A DNA stretch of 64,000 bases from Fistularia commersonii (lineage: Eukaryota; Chordata; Actinopteri; Syngnathiformes; Fistulariidae): assembly GCA_037954325.1 (NCBI GenBank), contig JBBMNZ010000007.1, forward strand, positions 4,546,501-4,610,500. The letters are read 5' to 3'. The stretch's first letter is position 1. The number at the start of each line of letters is the position of its first letter. Positions 21,741 through 34,150 of this stretch are shown one piece after another. The translations under genes and the position numbers were made by a program. The notes beneath the pieces are model-generated. The model worked only from the letters and a program-made list of their open reading frames with translations, did not search any database and was not told the origin of the DNA.

Positions 21741-22790
21741 GTGGCTTAAACTCCACTTCATACACGCACCTTTATTTATTTTGGTTACTTTATTCTATTT
21801 TTGTATCGCTAGAAATCCAGGCTGCGGCTCAGAGGTGAGGGTTAGTTCAGAAATCTTGGCTTAAACTCAGGAATCATAGCTCTAGTTCAGGAATCCTGAC
21901 CTCAGTTCACAAATCCTGGATTTAGGTCGGGAATTCTGGCTTCAGTTCAGGATCCGGACTTTAGTTTAGAAATTCTGACTTCAGGAATCCTGGCTTTAGT
22001 ATCAAATCTAGGCTTTAGTTCTGAAATCAAGTTTTTTGTTCAGGAATCCTGGCTTTAGCTCAGGAATCTTAGCTCTAGTTCAGGAATCCTGGATTTAGTT
22101 CAGGAATCCAGGCTTTTCATAGGAATCCTCCATTTGGTTCAGAAATCCTGACCTCAGTTCACAAATCCTGGATTTAGGTCAGGAATTCTAGCTTAAGTTC
22201 AGAAATCCGGACCTTGGTTCAGAAATTCTGATTTCAGGAATCCTTGCTTTAGCTATCAAATTTAGGCTTTAGTTCTGAAATCCAGGTGTTTGTTCAGGAA
22301 TCCTGGCTTTAGCTCAGGAATCTTAGCTCTAGTTCAGGAATCCTGGATTAAGTTCAGGAATCCAGGCTTTACACAGGAATCGTATTTAGTTCAGAAATCC
22401 TGACTTCAGTTCACAAATCCTGGATTTAGGTGAGGAGTTCTGGCTTTAGTTCAGAAATCCGGACTTTAGTTCTGAAATTCTATCTTCAGTCCGGGAATCC
22501 TGGCTTTAGTTATCAAATCTAGGCTTTAGTTCTGAAATCCAGGTTTTAGTTCAGGAATCCCAGCTTTAGCTCACATGTCACAGATTTTTTGCTCAGAAAT
22601 CTTGGCTTTAGTTAAGAACTCCTTTTGTTCAAGAATCCTGGCTTTACCTCTGAAATCCAGGCTTTTGTTCAGAAATCATGGCTTTAGGTCTCGAGTCCTG
22701 GCTTTAGTTATGAAATCCTGGCTTTACTTCAGGAATCCAGGCTGTAGTTGGGAAATCCTAGCCCATGTTCAGGAACCCCAGCTTTGTCCA
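21741..22790 (+). repeat. ~20-bp minisatellite with 254-bp higher-order repeat, array B
   Basis: About 1 kb of diverged TTCAGGAATCCTGGCTTTAG units. Groups of about 12 units recur as a block: CAGGAATCCTGGCTTTAGCT followed by CAGGAATCTTAG begins at 22041 and again at 22295, a period of 254 bp. Array A carries the equivalent block near 18450. The core CAGGAATCCTG is almost a palindrome. Units decay towards the right end (22570-22790). Confidence 0.93.
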
Positions 22791-22809
22791 AAGGCAGGTA
22801 GGGTGTGAA

Positions 22810-22910
22810 CTCTCTGTATGTGACCCTGCATTTGATTGACACCCGACCTGTCGGTGTTAGACCCCGCCTACCGTCCCCAGAGTCAGCCTGGATTGGCCCC
22901 AACCCCCCCC
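22810..22910 (+). repeat. L2-type LINE 3'-end fragment
   Basis: GTGACCCTGCATTTGATTGA, then GACCCCGCCTACC, AGAGTCAGCC and GGATTGGCCCCA follow the order of the fish L2-type 3' end. It is truncated before the GAATG tail. Confidence 0.6.
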
Positions 22911-23357
22911 CCCCGCTATTTCTAACCCTCGAGGAATCGATTAGACTGAACCGTTCCGTCCTGCATTTTGCCGATTTGCCGACTTTATCCGCCCCTTTAT
23001 AGACCCCCTCCCCCGCCGCCGTCCTCCCGTTTATCCGAGGTGGGGGAGGGGTCCGCCGGGCGCCGCCACTCGTTGCCGCCGGCCTGGCGCTGGAACCTGG
23101 AGGACGGGCGGTGATTTAGTGCCCGAGCCAAAAAGAAAGGTCAGAACCATTCGTATTATCACAGAGGACCTCCCAGAAGAGACCGCCGCCGCCCAAACTA
23201 AGGCAGCAGCATTCCGCTACGTGTGTGTGTATGTGTGTGTGTGTGTGTGTTCTGCCGTTGGTTCGCGCAACAAACTAATCACGACGCAGTTGCAATATTC
23301 TAATTTCTTTATTTTTCGATGATTGACAGCTGGTAAGAGATTAGCACATAACCCTGG

Positions 23358-23366
23358 AGCCGCCAA

Positions 23367-23397
<31 letters not shown>

Positions 23398-23400
23398 TTC
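23358..23400 (+). repeat. (CTT)n trinucleotide tract
   Basis: About ten CTT triplets. It resembles a reversed (GAA)n LINE tail, but no RTE 3' sequence adjoins it, so it is called a simple repeat. Confidence 0.85.
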
Positions 23401-23896
23401 CCCCAAACGTCACGCTAAATCCCAAACATAAGTCTTTCAGCGATTCCAGGATTTGGCTGACGAGTTGGCTGGCGGCGTCCCCGCGTTGTTTTGGGTGAAC
23501 AGACGAATAAACACGACTCGGCGAGGGGGGGGGGAGCACAGCCGGCTAAATTAAAAGTATAAATCCTTAATCTAAGACGCCTCGTAGCTTCTAGCGTCTG
23601 GTCCTCCTGCCAAACGGCATGCTGCAGTCGACGCGTTTTCTCCTGACAAAACTGATTAATGCTCTAGAAAAGCACTCAAAGCGTTCAAGTGCTACGTTTT
23701 TAGCTAGCCGTAGCTTCGGGGTATTGTTGTCCTCGCCTGGGGATAATGGGTTTATTCTGCTGTGAATTTGTGTAATGAGGCAGTAACCTGTTGGTCTGCT
23801 GGGTTCTCCGCGTTCTTCGTCTCCTAAAAGCAAATCAACAGGTTCGCTGAAGGCTCTGAATTGAGGCGTGAATGACAGGATGAACATTTGGACCCG

Positions 23897-24010
23897 CGGA
23901 CATGATTGACATGTGACCCGTCCAGGTTAAGCCCCGCCTCTCAACGGAATGTCAACAAGGGTTCGGCACCAGATCTCCATAAGTGCAGGATTACGTGAAT
24001 GAATGAATTT
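23897..24010 (+). repeat. L2-type LINE 3'-end fragment with GAATG tail
   Basis: CATGATTGACATGTGACCCG, TCCAGGTTAAGCCCCGCCTC, then GAATGAATGAAT at the end. Diverged, same family as the copy at 7061. Confidence 0.6.
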
Positions 24011-24026
24011 CCCGTATATTTCAAGG

Positions 24027-24029
24027 TGT

Positions 24030-24066
<37 letters not shown>

Positions 24067-24184
24067 ACAGTGTGATAGCACCGCTGCGCTCGTTCAGCAG
24101 GTTAATGAGAAGATAGTAACGAAGTGAGAATTAACATAATTATTAACGCTGTCATGTCAAACTTCCCTTATACCCCGTGTGTGC

Positions 24185-24220
<36 letters not shown>

Positions 24221-24366
24221 ATGTGTGTGTGTTTGTGTGTGTGTGACATGATGCTTATTAATTCAGCAGCAACAGAGCGATCGACTGACAATCATCATGT
24301 TTCATTAATGGAGTCATGCCATAGCTGATAATATTCATAACACACACACACACACACACACACACA
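24027..24366 (+). repeat. Three microsatellites: TG, TG, CA
   Basis: TG at about 24027-24066 and 24178-24245 (with GTTTATG interruptions) and CA at about 24341-24366. The TG and CA runs are complementary on the same strand. Confidence 0.94.
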
Positions 24367-25439
24367 TTCACTCTCGTCCCTGTCAGTGGGTCATTCAGTT
24401 CTCACAGAATAAAGTACATTACTCATTACAAAGCAATGAAAACCATCTGTTTATTATTATATTTCATTATTTATCAATTAATTTCTAGTCTTAATATTTT
24501 ATAGATTGGACATCACAAAAAAAAATGGCCTAGATTTTTTTTTTTTTTTTTTAATTCCTTGAATATTTGTTTTTAGTATTTTTAGAATGTACTTATTTTT
24601 TCATATTTATTTATTTTTTCCATCTACTTTCACCCATCCTCTGATATAAATTAATAAATAGCTGGGTCGCATCGGTCGACTCATTTATTTTTTCCAAAAA
24701 TAAGACATATAACTCATTTATTTTTTCCAAAAATAAGTCCAGCCGCAGTCGGAACGAGGCGTCCTGGAGCGCAGCGGCTCTCTAAACATCTCCTGATCCT
24801 CCAGGACCACAGGTCTTCTTGCACTTTCACATCCCGCTGTGTTGGCTGAATGAATGAATTTGTACTCCCGAGCTATTTACCCTTCCATTGTTAGTGTCAT
24901 TTCATGAATATCTTAAGAAAAGCGAATCCACTTCATCGAAGAAAAAAAGAAGCGAGCAAAAAATACCCGATCAAACCTTCTTCTGGGCTTTTTAGAAAGT
25001 GAAAACATCTTGCTCTCCGCGTCCGTTACCCCCACCCCCTTCCCAAGCTTCCTCCAGGATTTATCTTGTTCCCATAAAAAGGCCGGAGCCTGAGCGGCCC
25101 AGCGGCCCCCTCTTTGAGGCGGCGGCCTGGATCGATGGCAGCCAATCAGAGATGGAGATAAAACTCCAGCAGTGGTCAATTTCCTCCAGGCAGCCCAGCG
25201 CCGTCTGGAGGTCACGCCACCCGGGACGCCGTTAACCCTTTCGCCTCCTCCTCCCCTTGTGCTTTGCCGTTCTTACGAACATCTCGCAACTTTTGCAGCG
25301 TTCTTGCCAAACTGTAGCCTCGATAAGATCCAAAGATCTTCGAGCTTCCCCCAACGATGTTGCGATTATCCTCCGATTGTGTTGACGGTCATTAAGTTGA
25401 GGCTGCACAGCATTTAGGTGGTTGCTATGGTGATGGTGT
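24367..25439. other. AT-rich then CpG-rich spacer
   Basis: AT-rich at 24410-24760, with a duplicated TCATTTATTTTTTCCAAAAA block at 24685 and 24715. No gene was recognised. Confidence 0.5.
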
Positions 25440-25750
25440 TTAAGGATTTGGGGATCTTAATGCTAATGCACCACAAACATAGGTATGTTAATGCTATCTC
25501 TGCTGTTCAAACCTGGTTATCTTAATGCTAACTCTTAACCACAGTTCATGGCATCTTCCTGCTAACCCTGTACAACACACCAGGTTAGCTAGATGCTAAC
25601 ACTAGAGCACAAACCCAGGTATGCTAATGCTACTTCTGCAGTACTATCCCTGGTATTTCAATGCTAACTCAGCATCACAAGTGAGGTATCTTAATGCTAA
25701 CTCCACAGCATCTGGTTAGCTGGATGCTAACTCCGCGCTCTCGTTAGCCT
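25440..25750 (+). repeat. Decayed minisatellite with GGTAT.TTAATGCTAACTC core
   Basis: GGTATCTTAATGCTAACTC-like units recur about every 45-50 bp (near 25450, 25482, 25518, 25617, 25662, 25688), separated by variable CACA/ACAG spacers. Divergence is high, so the boundaries are approximate. Confidence 0.7.
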
Positions 25751-26002
25751 ATTCCTGTTTCAGAGCTCCCCTTTTTCTATTAATTGAGTTGAACAGTTCT
25801 TGATTGGCTGGAGTTAGCTAACATCCTGATCAGCCATTCCGGTATGCTAATCTCAGTCAATTTTCTTTTTCGAACATTTCAGAAAGTCTGAAGTTTGACA
25901 AATTGTCAATTATTTTCACAAGAAAAAGAAAGAAAAATGCTAACGTTAGCGGTGAAGCCCGCAGGGTAGCTTTCCATTACTCTCTGGCTGGACATATAGC
26001 TG

Positions 26003-26073
<71 letters not shown>
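26003..26073 (+). repeat. (TG)n microsatellite
   Basis: About 71 bases of uninterrupted TG, one of the longest in the window. A second TG run is at 26790-26820. Confidence 0.97.
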
Positions 26074-26479
26074 AGGAGGGGCTTGTACAGGAAGTCGCGA
26101 CCTTTCCCGGAGCCCCCGGTGCTATATCACTGTCTCCTCTCGGGCTGTGATGAAGCGAACAGCTCTATCCGGGGGATCTGCCTCGCCGACCCCCTGTGAC
26201 CCCGCCCATTAATTGGCGGGTCGGCAGACACCGGGGCCGAGTCACCCCGCGTCGCCCACAGATCCAGCTGCCGCGGGGAATCGGGGTCGGGTGAGGGGGG
26301 CGTGGGTGGGGGGGCTATACGTGATTCCCTACTTCCTCCCGCACCGAATTGACAGGCAGAGTTCAGGGCGCTCGTTGTCGCCCCCTAGTGGCCAAACCCG
26401 GAAGTGCGGGAAGGGGTTTGAGTGAAGCCCAGTGGCTAAAAGCAAATAATTTATCGCATCACGTTATTTAAAAGCGACT

Positions 26480-26615
26480 GCGTGTCTCTGTATAACCTGT
26501 GATTTAGAGGGGGAATTTTTGTATGTCTCGATATGATAAATGAATGAGTGAGTGAATGGTTGTGTGTGTCTGTTTGGCCTGTGAATGAGAGGGTGAATGG
26601 TTGTCATAATGACAT
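26480..26615 (+). repeat. Weak L2-type 3'-end fragment
   Basis: GTGTCTCTGTATAACCTGTG, GAATGAGTGAGTGAATGG and a second GAATGAGAGGGTGAATGG resemble the 5' part of the L2-type tail, duplicated. The match is partial. Confidence 0.35.
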
Positions 26616-27009
26616 TTTTGCTTTTTTAATTTGCATTCCTCTTCCCCGCTCTGAAAACTATTAATAATCAGAGAAGTACTTGTAAGTAACTTAAAAAGTA
26701 CAAGCAGCCCATGGAATATACATATTCATTTTCATGCTTGCAAGAATTCTGCCTTAGTATTGCTTTAGAACCTACTTTAGAAGATACAAGGTGTGTGTGT
26801 GTGTGTGTTTGTGTGTGTGTAGCCAGAGAAAGATTTGTAGAGTGAAAGTGTACATTAATAGAATATTTATAAAGGTGTCACAGACGATTCAGGCAATTTT
26901 AAACACACAAAGGTGCAGAGAATGTAGGTCACTGGCAGGAGTTGCGAAGGAGGCGCGGCGCCGCAGGCAGCGGGAGTGTGTCGCCTTCAAAAACAAAAGA
27001 GATAAATAA

Positions 27010-27740
27010 AAAAAAATAAAATAAAGGGCTGAGGTTTGTTTTCTGCAGTCACGCGGGAAAAGAAACGCGCATGTTTGTTGTCCTCTGCAATCTGAGGTTC
27101 GAAGACCACACGCTCACGTGGACGCGCTCCACACCGCCTCCGAGGGGAAACGAGTGCTCATCCAAAAGTCGGAAGGATCTGTTTTCTTCTTGAAATCTTT
27201 TTTAAGTTTTCTTAAGTTTAATCATTGGTTTCATTTGTCATGTATTGTATTTCAGAACAGTTTAACTGGGTCATACATTACGTTACATGAGTTTTCAGGG
27301 AGAAATGTGCTTAAACAACAATTAAATCGAATTCATTTGTTTTTTTCAATCTCAAGTTTGTTTTTTGTCTTCACCCTAGTTTTATTTAATGTTAAATTTG
27401 TTTTATTTCATTCCATTTAATTGATTTTTTTCATTTTTTTTCCATTTTATCTAATTGGATTTATTTATTCTATTTTATTTTATTGTAATTTATTTAGATT
27501 AAATATGTTTATTTCATTCTGCTTAATATAATTTAATTGTATTTCATTTCAGTCTAATTTCATTTAATTGTATGAAAGCTAAGCAATTACTGAATGAGTG
27601 TAACATTTAATTCAGTCATAAGATAATGCAGTTATAATGTTGTTTATGAATAACAACAATATTCTCTTTAATTTGTCTTGTTTATTTTATTTTATTTCAT
27701 TAAATTTCCCATATTTTTCACCCCTCCTTCCCCCTCTTCA
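27010..27740 (+). other. AT-rich low-complexity region
   Basis: T-rich sequence with frequent TTTTATTT and ATTTAATT motifs, strongest at 27410-27720. It codes for nothing recognisable. Confidence 0.7.
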
Positions 27741-28271
27741 ATTGAAATACAAACAAAGGCAGCCAAGAAATTTCCTCTTCTCCCTCTTCTCGGCTTCTCA
27801 ATCATCTGCGATCTAAATCTCAACCACCCTGGAGGGAGTTCTCCACCCCCCGTCGCACCCAAACCTTTTTTTTTTTCCTTCATCCTTTCTTTCTTTAAAT
27901 CCTGTCACTGCCTCCTACCGCTAACAGGCCAATTATAACTGCAACAGCTGGATCCTGGAAAGTAAATTGAGGGAAATACAGATTTGATTCCATAAAACCA
28001 CCTGTAAAAGTACAACTGTAAGTATCGGTACGGGAAAAACCTCAAAACAAAAGTACTTCCGAACTTACAAGAATCACAACGTTCACCCTAAAAAGTAGAA
28101 CTTGTAAATAGCATAAATGAACTACTTGATGTGGTGCAGAGGTGCTGTTGTGGAGGATAATGTTGCAAACACACACACACACATATATATATGTTCGCCT
28201 CAGGCTAATAGAACAACACCTGGAGGAATCACAGGGTGGTGGTTTCAAAGCAGCAGTAAAACCAAAAGAAC

Positions 28272-28321
<50 letters not shown>
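28272..28321 (+). repeat. (TG)n microsatellite
   Basis: About 50 bases of TG. A short CA run lies upstream at 28170-28182. Confidence 0.96.
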
Positions 28322-28327
<6 letters not shown>

Positions 28328-28489
28328 TAAATAGCCAGAGGTGAACCATCAACTGCGGCTGAACCGTCGCTGTTAATGGTAGCCTACCTCTGTCTTCCAT
28401 TACTGTAGTCCAGTTTGATTATGTTGCTCGCCATTGTTTTGACATTCCCGCCAATACCTTTGTCCACTGTCCTCAAGTAGCCACGCCCA

Positions 28490-29150
28490 CTGTTCCCGAC
28501 TAGTCACCCCCACTAACTTCAACTAGCCACTGGACCCAACTGGCCATTTCCATGTCCCCAACTAGCTGTTCCCCATATCCCCAAGTAGCCACGCCAACTG
28601 TTCCCAAGTGACCATGCTCACTGTCCCCAACTAGCCACTGTCCCCAATTAGCCACTGTACCCAACTGGCTATTTCCTTGTCCCCAACCAGCTATTCCCCC
28701 TATCCCCAACTAGCCCTTCTGCCATACCACACTAGCCCCTCCCCCATCCCCAACTAGCCATTCCCCCTATCCCCAACTAACCATTCCCCCTATCCCCAAC
28801 TAGCCATTCCCCCATCCCCAACCAGCCATTCTTCCTATCCCCAACTAGCCATTCCCCCCCATCCCCAACTAGCCATTCCTCCCATCCCCAACTAGCATTC
28901 CCCTATCCCCAACTAGCCATTCCCCCTATCTCCAACTAGTCCTTCTGCCACCCCCAACTAGCCATTCCCCCTATCCCCAACTAGCCTTTCCCCCATCCCC
29001 AACTAGCCATTCCCCCTATCCCCAACTAGCCATTCCCCCTATCCCCAACTAGCCATTCCCCCTATCTCCAACTAGCCATTCCCCCTATCTCCAACTAGCC
29101 ATTCCGCCTATCCCCAACTAGCCATTCCCCCATCCCCAACTAGCCACGGC
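28490..29150 (+). repeat. ~20-23-bp minisatellite CCAACTAGCCATTCCCCCTA
   Basis: About 28 units of CCCCAACTAGCCATTCCCC(C)TAT with small insertions and deletions. Left units are more diverged (for example GTCCCCAACTAGC, CACTGTCC) and the centre and right are nearly uniform. The plus strand is extremely pyrimidine/C-rich with few G. Confidence 0.95.
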
Positions 29151-29159
29151 CACTATCTG

Positions 29160-30519
29160 TGCCTGTCACCTTGGTTTTAATGTATCATCCTATATATTTA
29201 GGGACACTACAGGGGATTACAGCCCGATTGTCAACAATCCCACCGGTTTGTAAAGCTGATTCTTCAGGCTTTCCAACAACATATGACACAAAACCGCTTC
29301 GAAAAGTTTGACAGGAAAAGACACCAAATGATCGCACAACAAGGAACATTGAAACGGGACCAGAACAACCTTGAACTCAAGGAGACAAACAGCGTATCGG
29401 TTGTGCGGTCGCAGAATTCACAGACAATCAAACTAGAAATCACCCAACGACGTACAGAGGATTCGGAAAAAAAAAAAAAAAAAAAAAAAGCACGGAACCT
29501 GCCGGCGTTCTTTTCTTCCCCTCGCTCCCGAGGAGAATCGTTTCCCCGAGTTCTGTTTCCCTGCTGTCAAGGAGAATCGTCTTGTCGCGTCGTACAGCGG
29601 CGAGTCCTCCGCATTCCACGTCCCCGGGGAGGGACGCTTCATCCGTCGCCTGTCGCCGCGCGCGACGTTAACACCGTTATTAGCGCCGCTCTGTCACAGG
29701 AAAGAATATATATATGTGTGTGTGTGTGTGTGAAAGCGTCTTTAGCGTTACTGGCACCAAATTAGCATTTCCCTGCTAGCCCCTAGACACTTATCTTAAT
29801 GGAACCGCGACGGCGGAACGGGCCCAGTGGGCAAGAGTGGAAGGGGTGTCCCCCTCCCTTTATAATAGTTGGGGCGTTTAAAAAGGAGAAGCGGCGTGAT
29901 TGACATGTAGTTATCGCGGAGGTGGCGTGAGGGGGGGGGGGGGGGGGTGACAGCGCCATGGCGTGACCCGGATCCCAAGCGGCGTGGCTTGACACGCTCT
30001 CAATGAGGCGTGACGGTTGCCGCCTGCGTCGCTAGGCTAACCCCGGGTTCGCGCCGCAGTTTCCCGAGTCTTTCAAGGAAAAAACAAGCGAAGGAGGTTC
30101 CGCGGCGAGACCAGGGGGTTCTCCAGCGTTCTGAAGCGTTCACGGCGAGCCGGCGTGGAAGTTCCAACCGCGATTTGTTCTGGTCCTGCGAGCGATTCTC
30201 CCGAATGGACTGATTTGTTTAACGGCTGCCTCCAGTTGTCACGGCCGAAGCCGTTGTGTCGATCTTGTCAGGCTTTGGAGCCACTGAAGGCTGATGGACC
30301 GTACCACTGGCGGGGGGGGGGGGAGCGGGTTATACATTTCTTTATCGTGTTGAAAGTATTTACAATTTTCGTCCAAGAGACTGAAACACGGTCGGATTAC
30401 ACCGTTAACCGACGCCATTTTTGCAGTCCCAGAGCTTGCCAGCTTAGGATAAAGGGTTCTTGGTCACCGGTGCCAAGTCGCTAAAGTTGTAGACCCCCCT
30501 CCTGTGGGGAGTTTGTTTG
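29160..30519. other. Spacer, no gene seen
   Basis: Contains an A23 tract at 29467-29489, a short TG run at about 29715-29731 and G tracts at 29932-29947 and 30310-30321. Frames here show no domain. Confidence 0.5.
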
Positions 30520-30760
30520 TTTGTTTAGAAGTTTATTAGGACAGTGTACAAATACATTAAGCACAGAGGCAGAGATGTTTGTACCAGGTTATAGCTCATA
30601 GCTAATTTCCATCTGTAGTCCTGGACAATACAAATATAAAACTGTATAAAATGGAAAATATATATGAAATATACAGATAGGCAATAAAATAACTATACAA
30701 TATATAAACAGGCAATAAAATATGTATTTTGCAAGTCGAAAATGCTATTGTTGTGATATT
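30520..30760 (+). repeat. Unclassified interspersed repeat candidate
   Basis: GTTTGTTTGTTTAGAAGTTT, TTAGGACAGTGTACAAATAC, GTTTGTACCAGGTTATAGCT and an A/T-rich tail with duplicated GGCAATAAAATA (30680 and 30711). The composition differs sharply from the CpG-rich flanks. I recall similar blocks as dispersed repeats in fish genomes but cannot assign a family. Confidence 0.35.
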
Positions 30761-31384
30761 GTTGGGATATTGTTACTTTGGTCATATGGGGGAAGGGTAA
30801 CATCTGATGGCAAAATACCCGTCTGGCATCGTTAGTGTGAACGAGTGTGTGTGAGTTAGTGTAGTTTAAAGGAAGTTGAGTAGATTTGGCTCCTCGGACG
30901 CCATATTTGCAGTTCCACAGTTTGCCCACGGCTCTTCTCCAATCCGGGATTGATCGGCGGGTTAAATCCCGGGGTCGACAAGGTGGTGACCTTCCTTCCC
31001 CCAAGACGGTTTCGATTTGTCTTTCAGGTGACTTTGGCCTCCTTTACGTGACACGGTTCAGGTGACCCACTTCTTCTTCTTCTTCTTCCTCCTCCTCCCG
31101 TGTGACACAGATTAGATATTTATCACCAAAGTACCCTTAGGAATAAAGAGCACGTACGGTGGAAGAATCCTGGATCGGCGCCGCGTCCGATTCACGACTG
31201 GCCGTTCAGCCCGACGGACGAGCCGTTCAGTCAGACATCGTCTGGGGATTCAGCTTTAGAATCTCAGATCATTTATAAATGATGATGAACGCCTTTTTGA
31301 GCAACTTCCAATTTATTGCACATCATTTATTTTCCATATTAAAAAATGGTTCATTAATTGATTATCATCTTTAATTAACAGGAC

Positions 31385-31472
31385 GAGTGGACGGACGGAC
31401 ACAAGCGGATGATGGATGAATGGATGGATGAATGGGTGGACAGACATAGATGGATGGATGGATGGATGGATT
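31385..31472 (+). repeat. (GGAT)n/(TGGA)n tract
   Basis: GGACGGACGGACA, then ATGGATGGATGAATG and GATGGATGGATGG. Such tails often end L2-type elements, but the body is not recognisable here. Confidence 0.85.
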
Positions 31473-31722
31473 CAAACTGACAAAAAAGGAAGCCATACCG
31501 TGTCAATGTCTTGCACCAAATGCATTTTTATTCTCGTTCTTTTTTTTCCCGCTTAAACCAGTCGCTCTTCTGTGGGTCTCACAAACCTCCATCTGCACCC
31601 CCCCTTGTCAATCAGACCCCGCTTCCTCTCCTGTCTGTTCCCGTCTAACGTCCAGTGAGACATAAAACGTCGGACGTTTTGATCGGCGACGTGAGGCGTT
31701 CGCCTCAAAGTGTGGGATGCTG

Positions 31723-31750
31723 GTGTGTGTGTGTGTGTGTGTGTGTGTGT
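31723..31750 (+). repeat. (TG)n microsatellite
   Basis: About 28 bases of TG followed by a G-rich run. Confidence 0.93.
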
Positions 31751-32784
31751 TGGGGGGGGGGAGGGCAGAACCCCCCCCCTGGGGCTCCAACGGCGATGCC
31801 GGTGGAAGTGGAGCAGGAGACAGGAGACGAGTCTGAGCGAAAGCGGTGGCGGAAGCGGAGACGCGCTGGTATTTAAAGCCGGGTGTCCAGGGAGCGATCG
31901 GCCGGCTGAGCTCGTGCAGAAAGAACCCGGTCAGACGGGGCGACGTCAGGACGGCCCGTCTGGAGACGCATGAATCCCCGCAGGACGAGGAGTTCGGGGG
32001 ATTTCTTACTTTTTCCACGCTTCGCCTCGCCGTTCAGGGGGATCATGGCCAGGGGGACAAACAGAAACACGCTCCGGTTACCATAGAAACCCTCGGTTCG
32101 GCGAAGCCGTGGAGCCGCTGCTGGGTGACCTGCGAGTCTTCAATGGACCTCCTGGAGAACTTCGCTCTTTGGAACCACATCAACTTTCACGCTCTTGTAA
32201 ATGGTTCGGTTTCGCCACGTCGCGAAAATCGCGACAAACCCCGCCCGTGATGCCGCGTCCCGTCCTATCGTGTATCGGCGCCGCAGAACTAAGGCGCCTC
32301 AAGGCCCGGCCGTCATCGGTTCTGACTCCGTTTTGGTTTGTTTGCTTGCTTTTTTTTGTCGGGAAGAAAAATATGATGTATGTTCTCGCTCCAGCCGCGC
32401 ATCGATCGTCCTCGGCGGTGCTGTAACTCTGTCGGACATCTTATCTCCGCGAAAGGCCATTCGCCAACACCCGGCCCTTATCTCTGCCAGCGAGGGGATC
32501 AATATCCATCTATCATGTGACCGTTGAGCAAAACGTCGGCGGCGGAGGGGCCTGTTCACAAGCGGCGATGGAAGAGATGAAGACGTAGGGGGCTCCTCAA
32601 CAGTCGCGGCTGAAGATTTACCCCTACATTAGCAAATGACGGATAACTCCAGGGAGCGTCCCTGTCCGTCTCCCCGTCCAAGAAGAACCCAATTACACAA
32701 CCGGATAGCTGAGAGATCTGGTCCGGGCTACGGACGCCTCTCAGGGGACCAGGTTTGGTCCTTCAAGCCTGCATGCATAATGTC

Positions 32785-32888
32785 ATCCCTGGATGGATGC
32801 ATGGACGGATGGACAAATGGATGGATGGATGGAAAGATCAATGGATGGATGTATGCATGGGAAGATGATGGATGGATGGATGGATGAA
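32785..32888 (+). repeat. (GGAT)n tract
   Basis: About 100 bases of ATGGATGG with CATGG and GAAGATG interruptions. A Met-Asp-Gly-Trp-rich open frame over it is a translation of the repeat. Confidence 0.9.
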
Positions 32889-32904
32889 TCCAACCCAAAA
32901 CTCA

Positions 32905-33330
32905 AGGTGACCCCAAATCACATAGTTGAGGTCAGGAAACATCAGGACCATCAAGTGGAAGCTTCGAATTTGGACCCAGATTTTGTCCTCTTGAAATTTG
33001 GGCCCGAAATCCTGGATCAAGATCAAGGTCACTGTGACTTCATGTCAGGAGACTTTCTAAGAACTCAACTTGGTATCAAGGATGGCCTGAAGGTCAAATC
33101 AGGGTTGCTCAAAAGACACTCTCATCAAAGATCTCAGCTTTGGCCAGCTTGGACACCTCACTTAGCAATGTGGTCCTCTGGGGGTCTCCACTTGTACTTC
33201 CGGCTTCCTGCAGTCTTTTGACTTCACATCAAGAAACACCCTTAAAAAATAAATCTCTGGCTCCTGAAGATCAGAAGTTCAGCGCCATTGTTGCATACAC
33301 ACTCTTTGTCCCAATGGACAATCGAGCGCC
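32905..33330. other. Non-CpG block with AGGTCA motifs, possible old repeat
   Basis: The sequence changes to a low-CpG style with CAAGGTCACTGTGACTTC, GAAGGTCAAATC and GAGGTCAGG. This looks like an old dispersed repeat. It holds several AGGTCA half-sites, which may be coincidental. Confidence 0.3.
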
Positions 33331-33879
33331 ATGAGGCAAAAGGCGCTAACGGCTAGGTCATATGGAATTAGCACTTTTTTCACTTCATCGTCTTATCGCC
33401 GTGTCCCCTTGAGGCTAAAAGCAAAACGTTAACGTTTCCCAGTGTTTCTGGGAAGTGACGTTAGCCAAGTTTTAAACATGTCCTCATATGGGGAAATATG
33501 TTTATTTACCGTGACAAACACTAGAAATGTTTATTTGTAGCTCGACCCCGCCCCCCAACCTCTCGAGCTAACTTTGTAGCGCCGCATGCTGTCCTTCGGG
33601 TGGCGCGAGGGTTTAATTCTCAGTGTCCTCAAACGAGTACTTCCTGTAATTATTCCATTTTTATCTTTTTGTTACCTTTAGAATGAATTGTTGGCAATTC
33701 CCGGTTCCCGGTAGCTCCGGTAGCTCGTGGGCGCTAATGTTTTCTGTGCTCAAGGACAGAAGCTGACGTCCTCATACGGACAAAGTTTAATTCTCCACTC
33801 CAACTATTTAGAATTGTAGTTTTATGCGGATTAAACCAAACGGGACAATTAAAGATGTCACCTTGTGCTCCGGGGAGCG

Positions 33880-34150
33880 CATTAGCATATCGTTCTCCGA
33901 GAGTTTTCCGAGACCAATCACCTCATGTGAAACATATTAATTAACGCATAATAAGAAGCGTAATTAGCAAATCATTATGAATGCTAATTGGCCGCGAGCG
34001 AGCGAAGGGCACCGCCAATTAATTCCACCCCAAAACAAGGACGTATATATGATCTGTGTAGATATTAACGCAACACATCACATGGCGCGGTCCGTAGAAC
34101 AGACCCTCCCTGCGTTTGCATTTGCAAACACATCCTATATTAAGCCGACC
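33880..34150. promoter_or_regulatory. Candidate conserved non-coding element
   Basis: Dense homeodomain-type sites: ATTAATTAACGCATAATAAG, GTAATTAGCAAATCATTATG, GCTAATTGG and CCAATTAATTCC, with a TTTGCATTTGCAAA near-palindrome at 34115. No repeat explains it. Function is only inferred from motif density. Confidence 0.25.

Noticed and set aside
23358..23400. (CTT)n as a reversed RTE (GAA)n tail
   Set aside because: No RTE 3' sequence (CCGAAA, TGTGGCGACC) adjoins it on either side.
28490..29150. CRISPR-like array
   Set aside because: Units are contiguous and diverged with no unique spacers, and the genome is clearly animal. It is a minisatellite.
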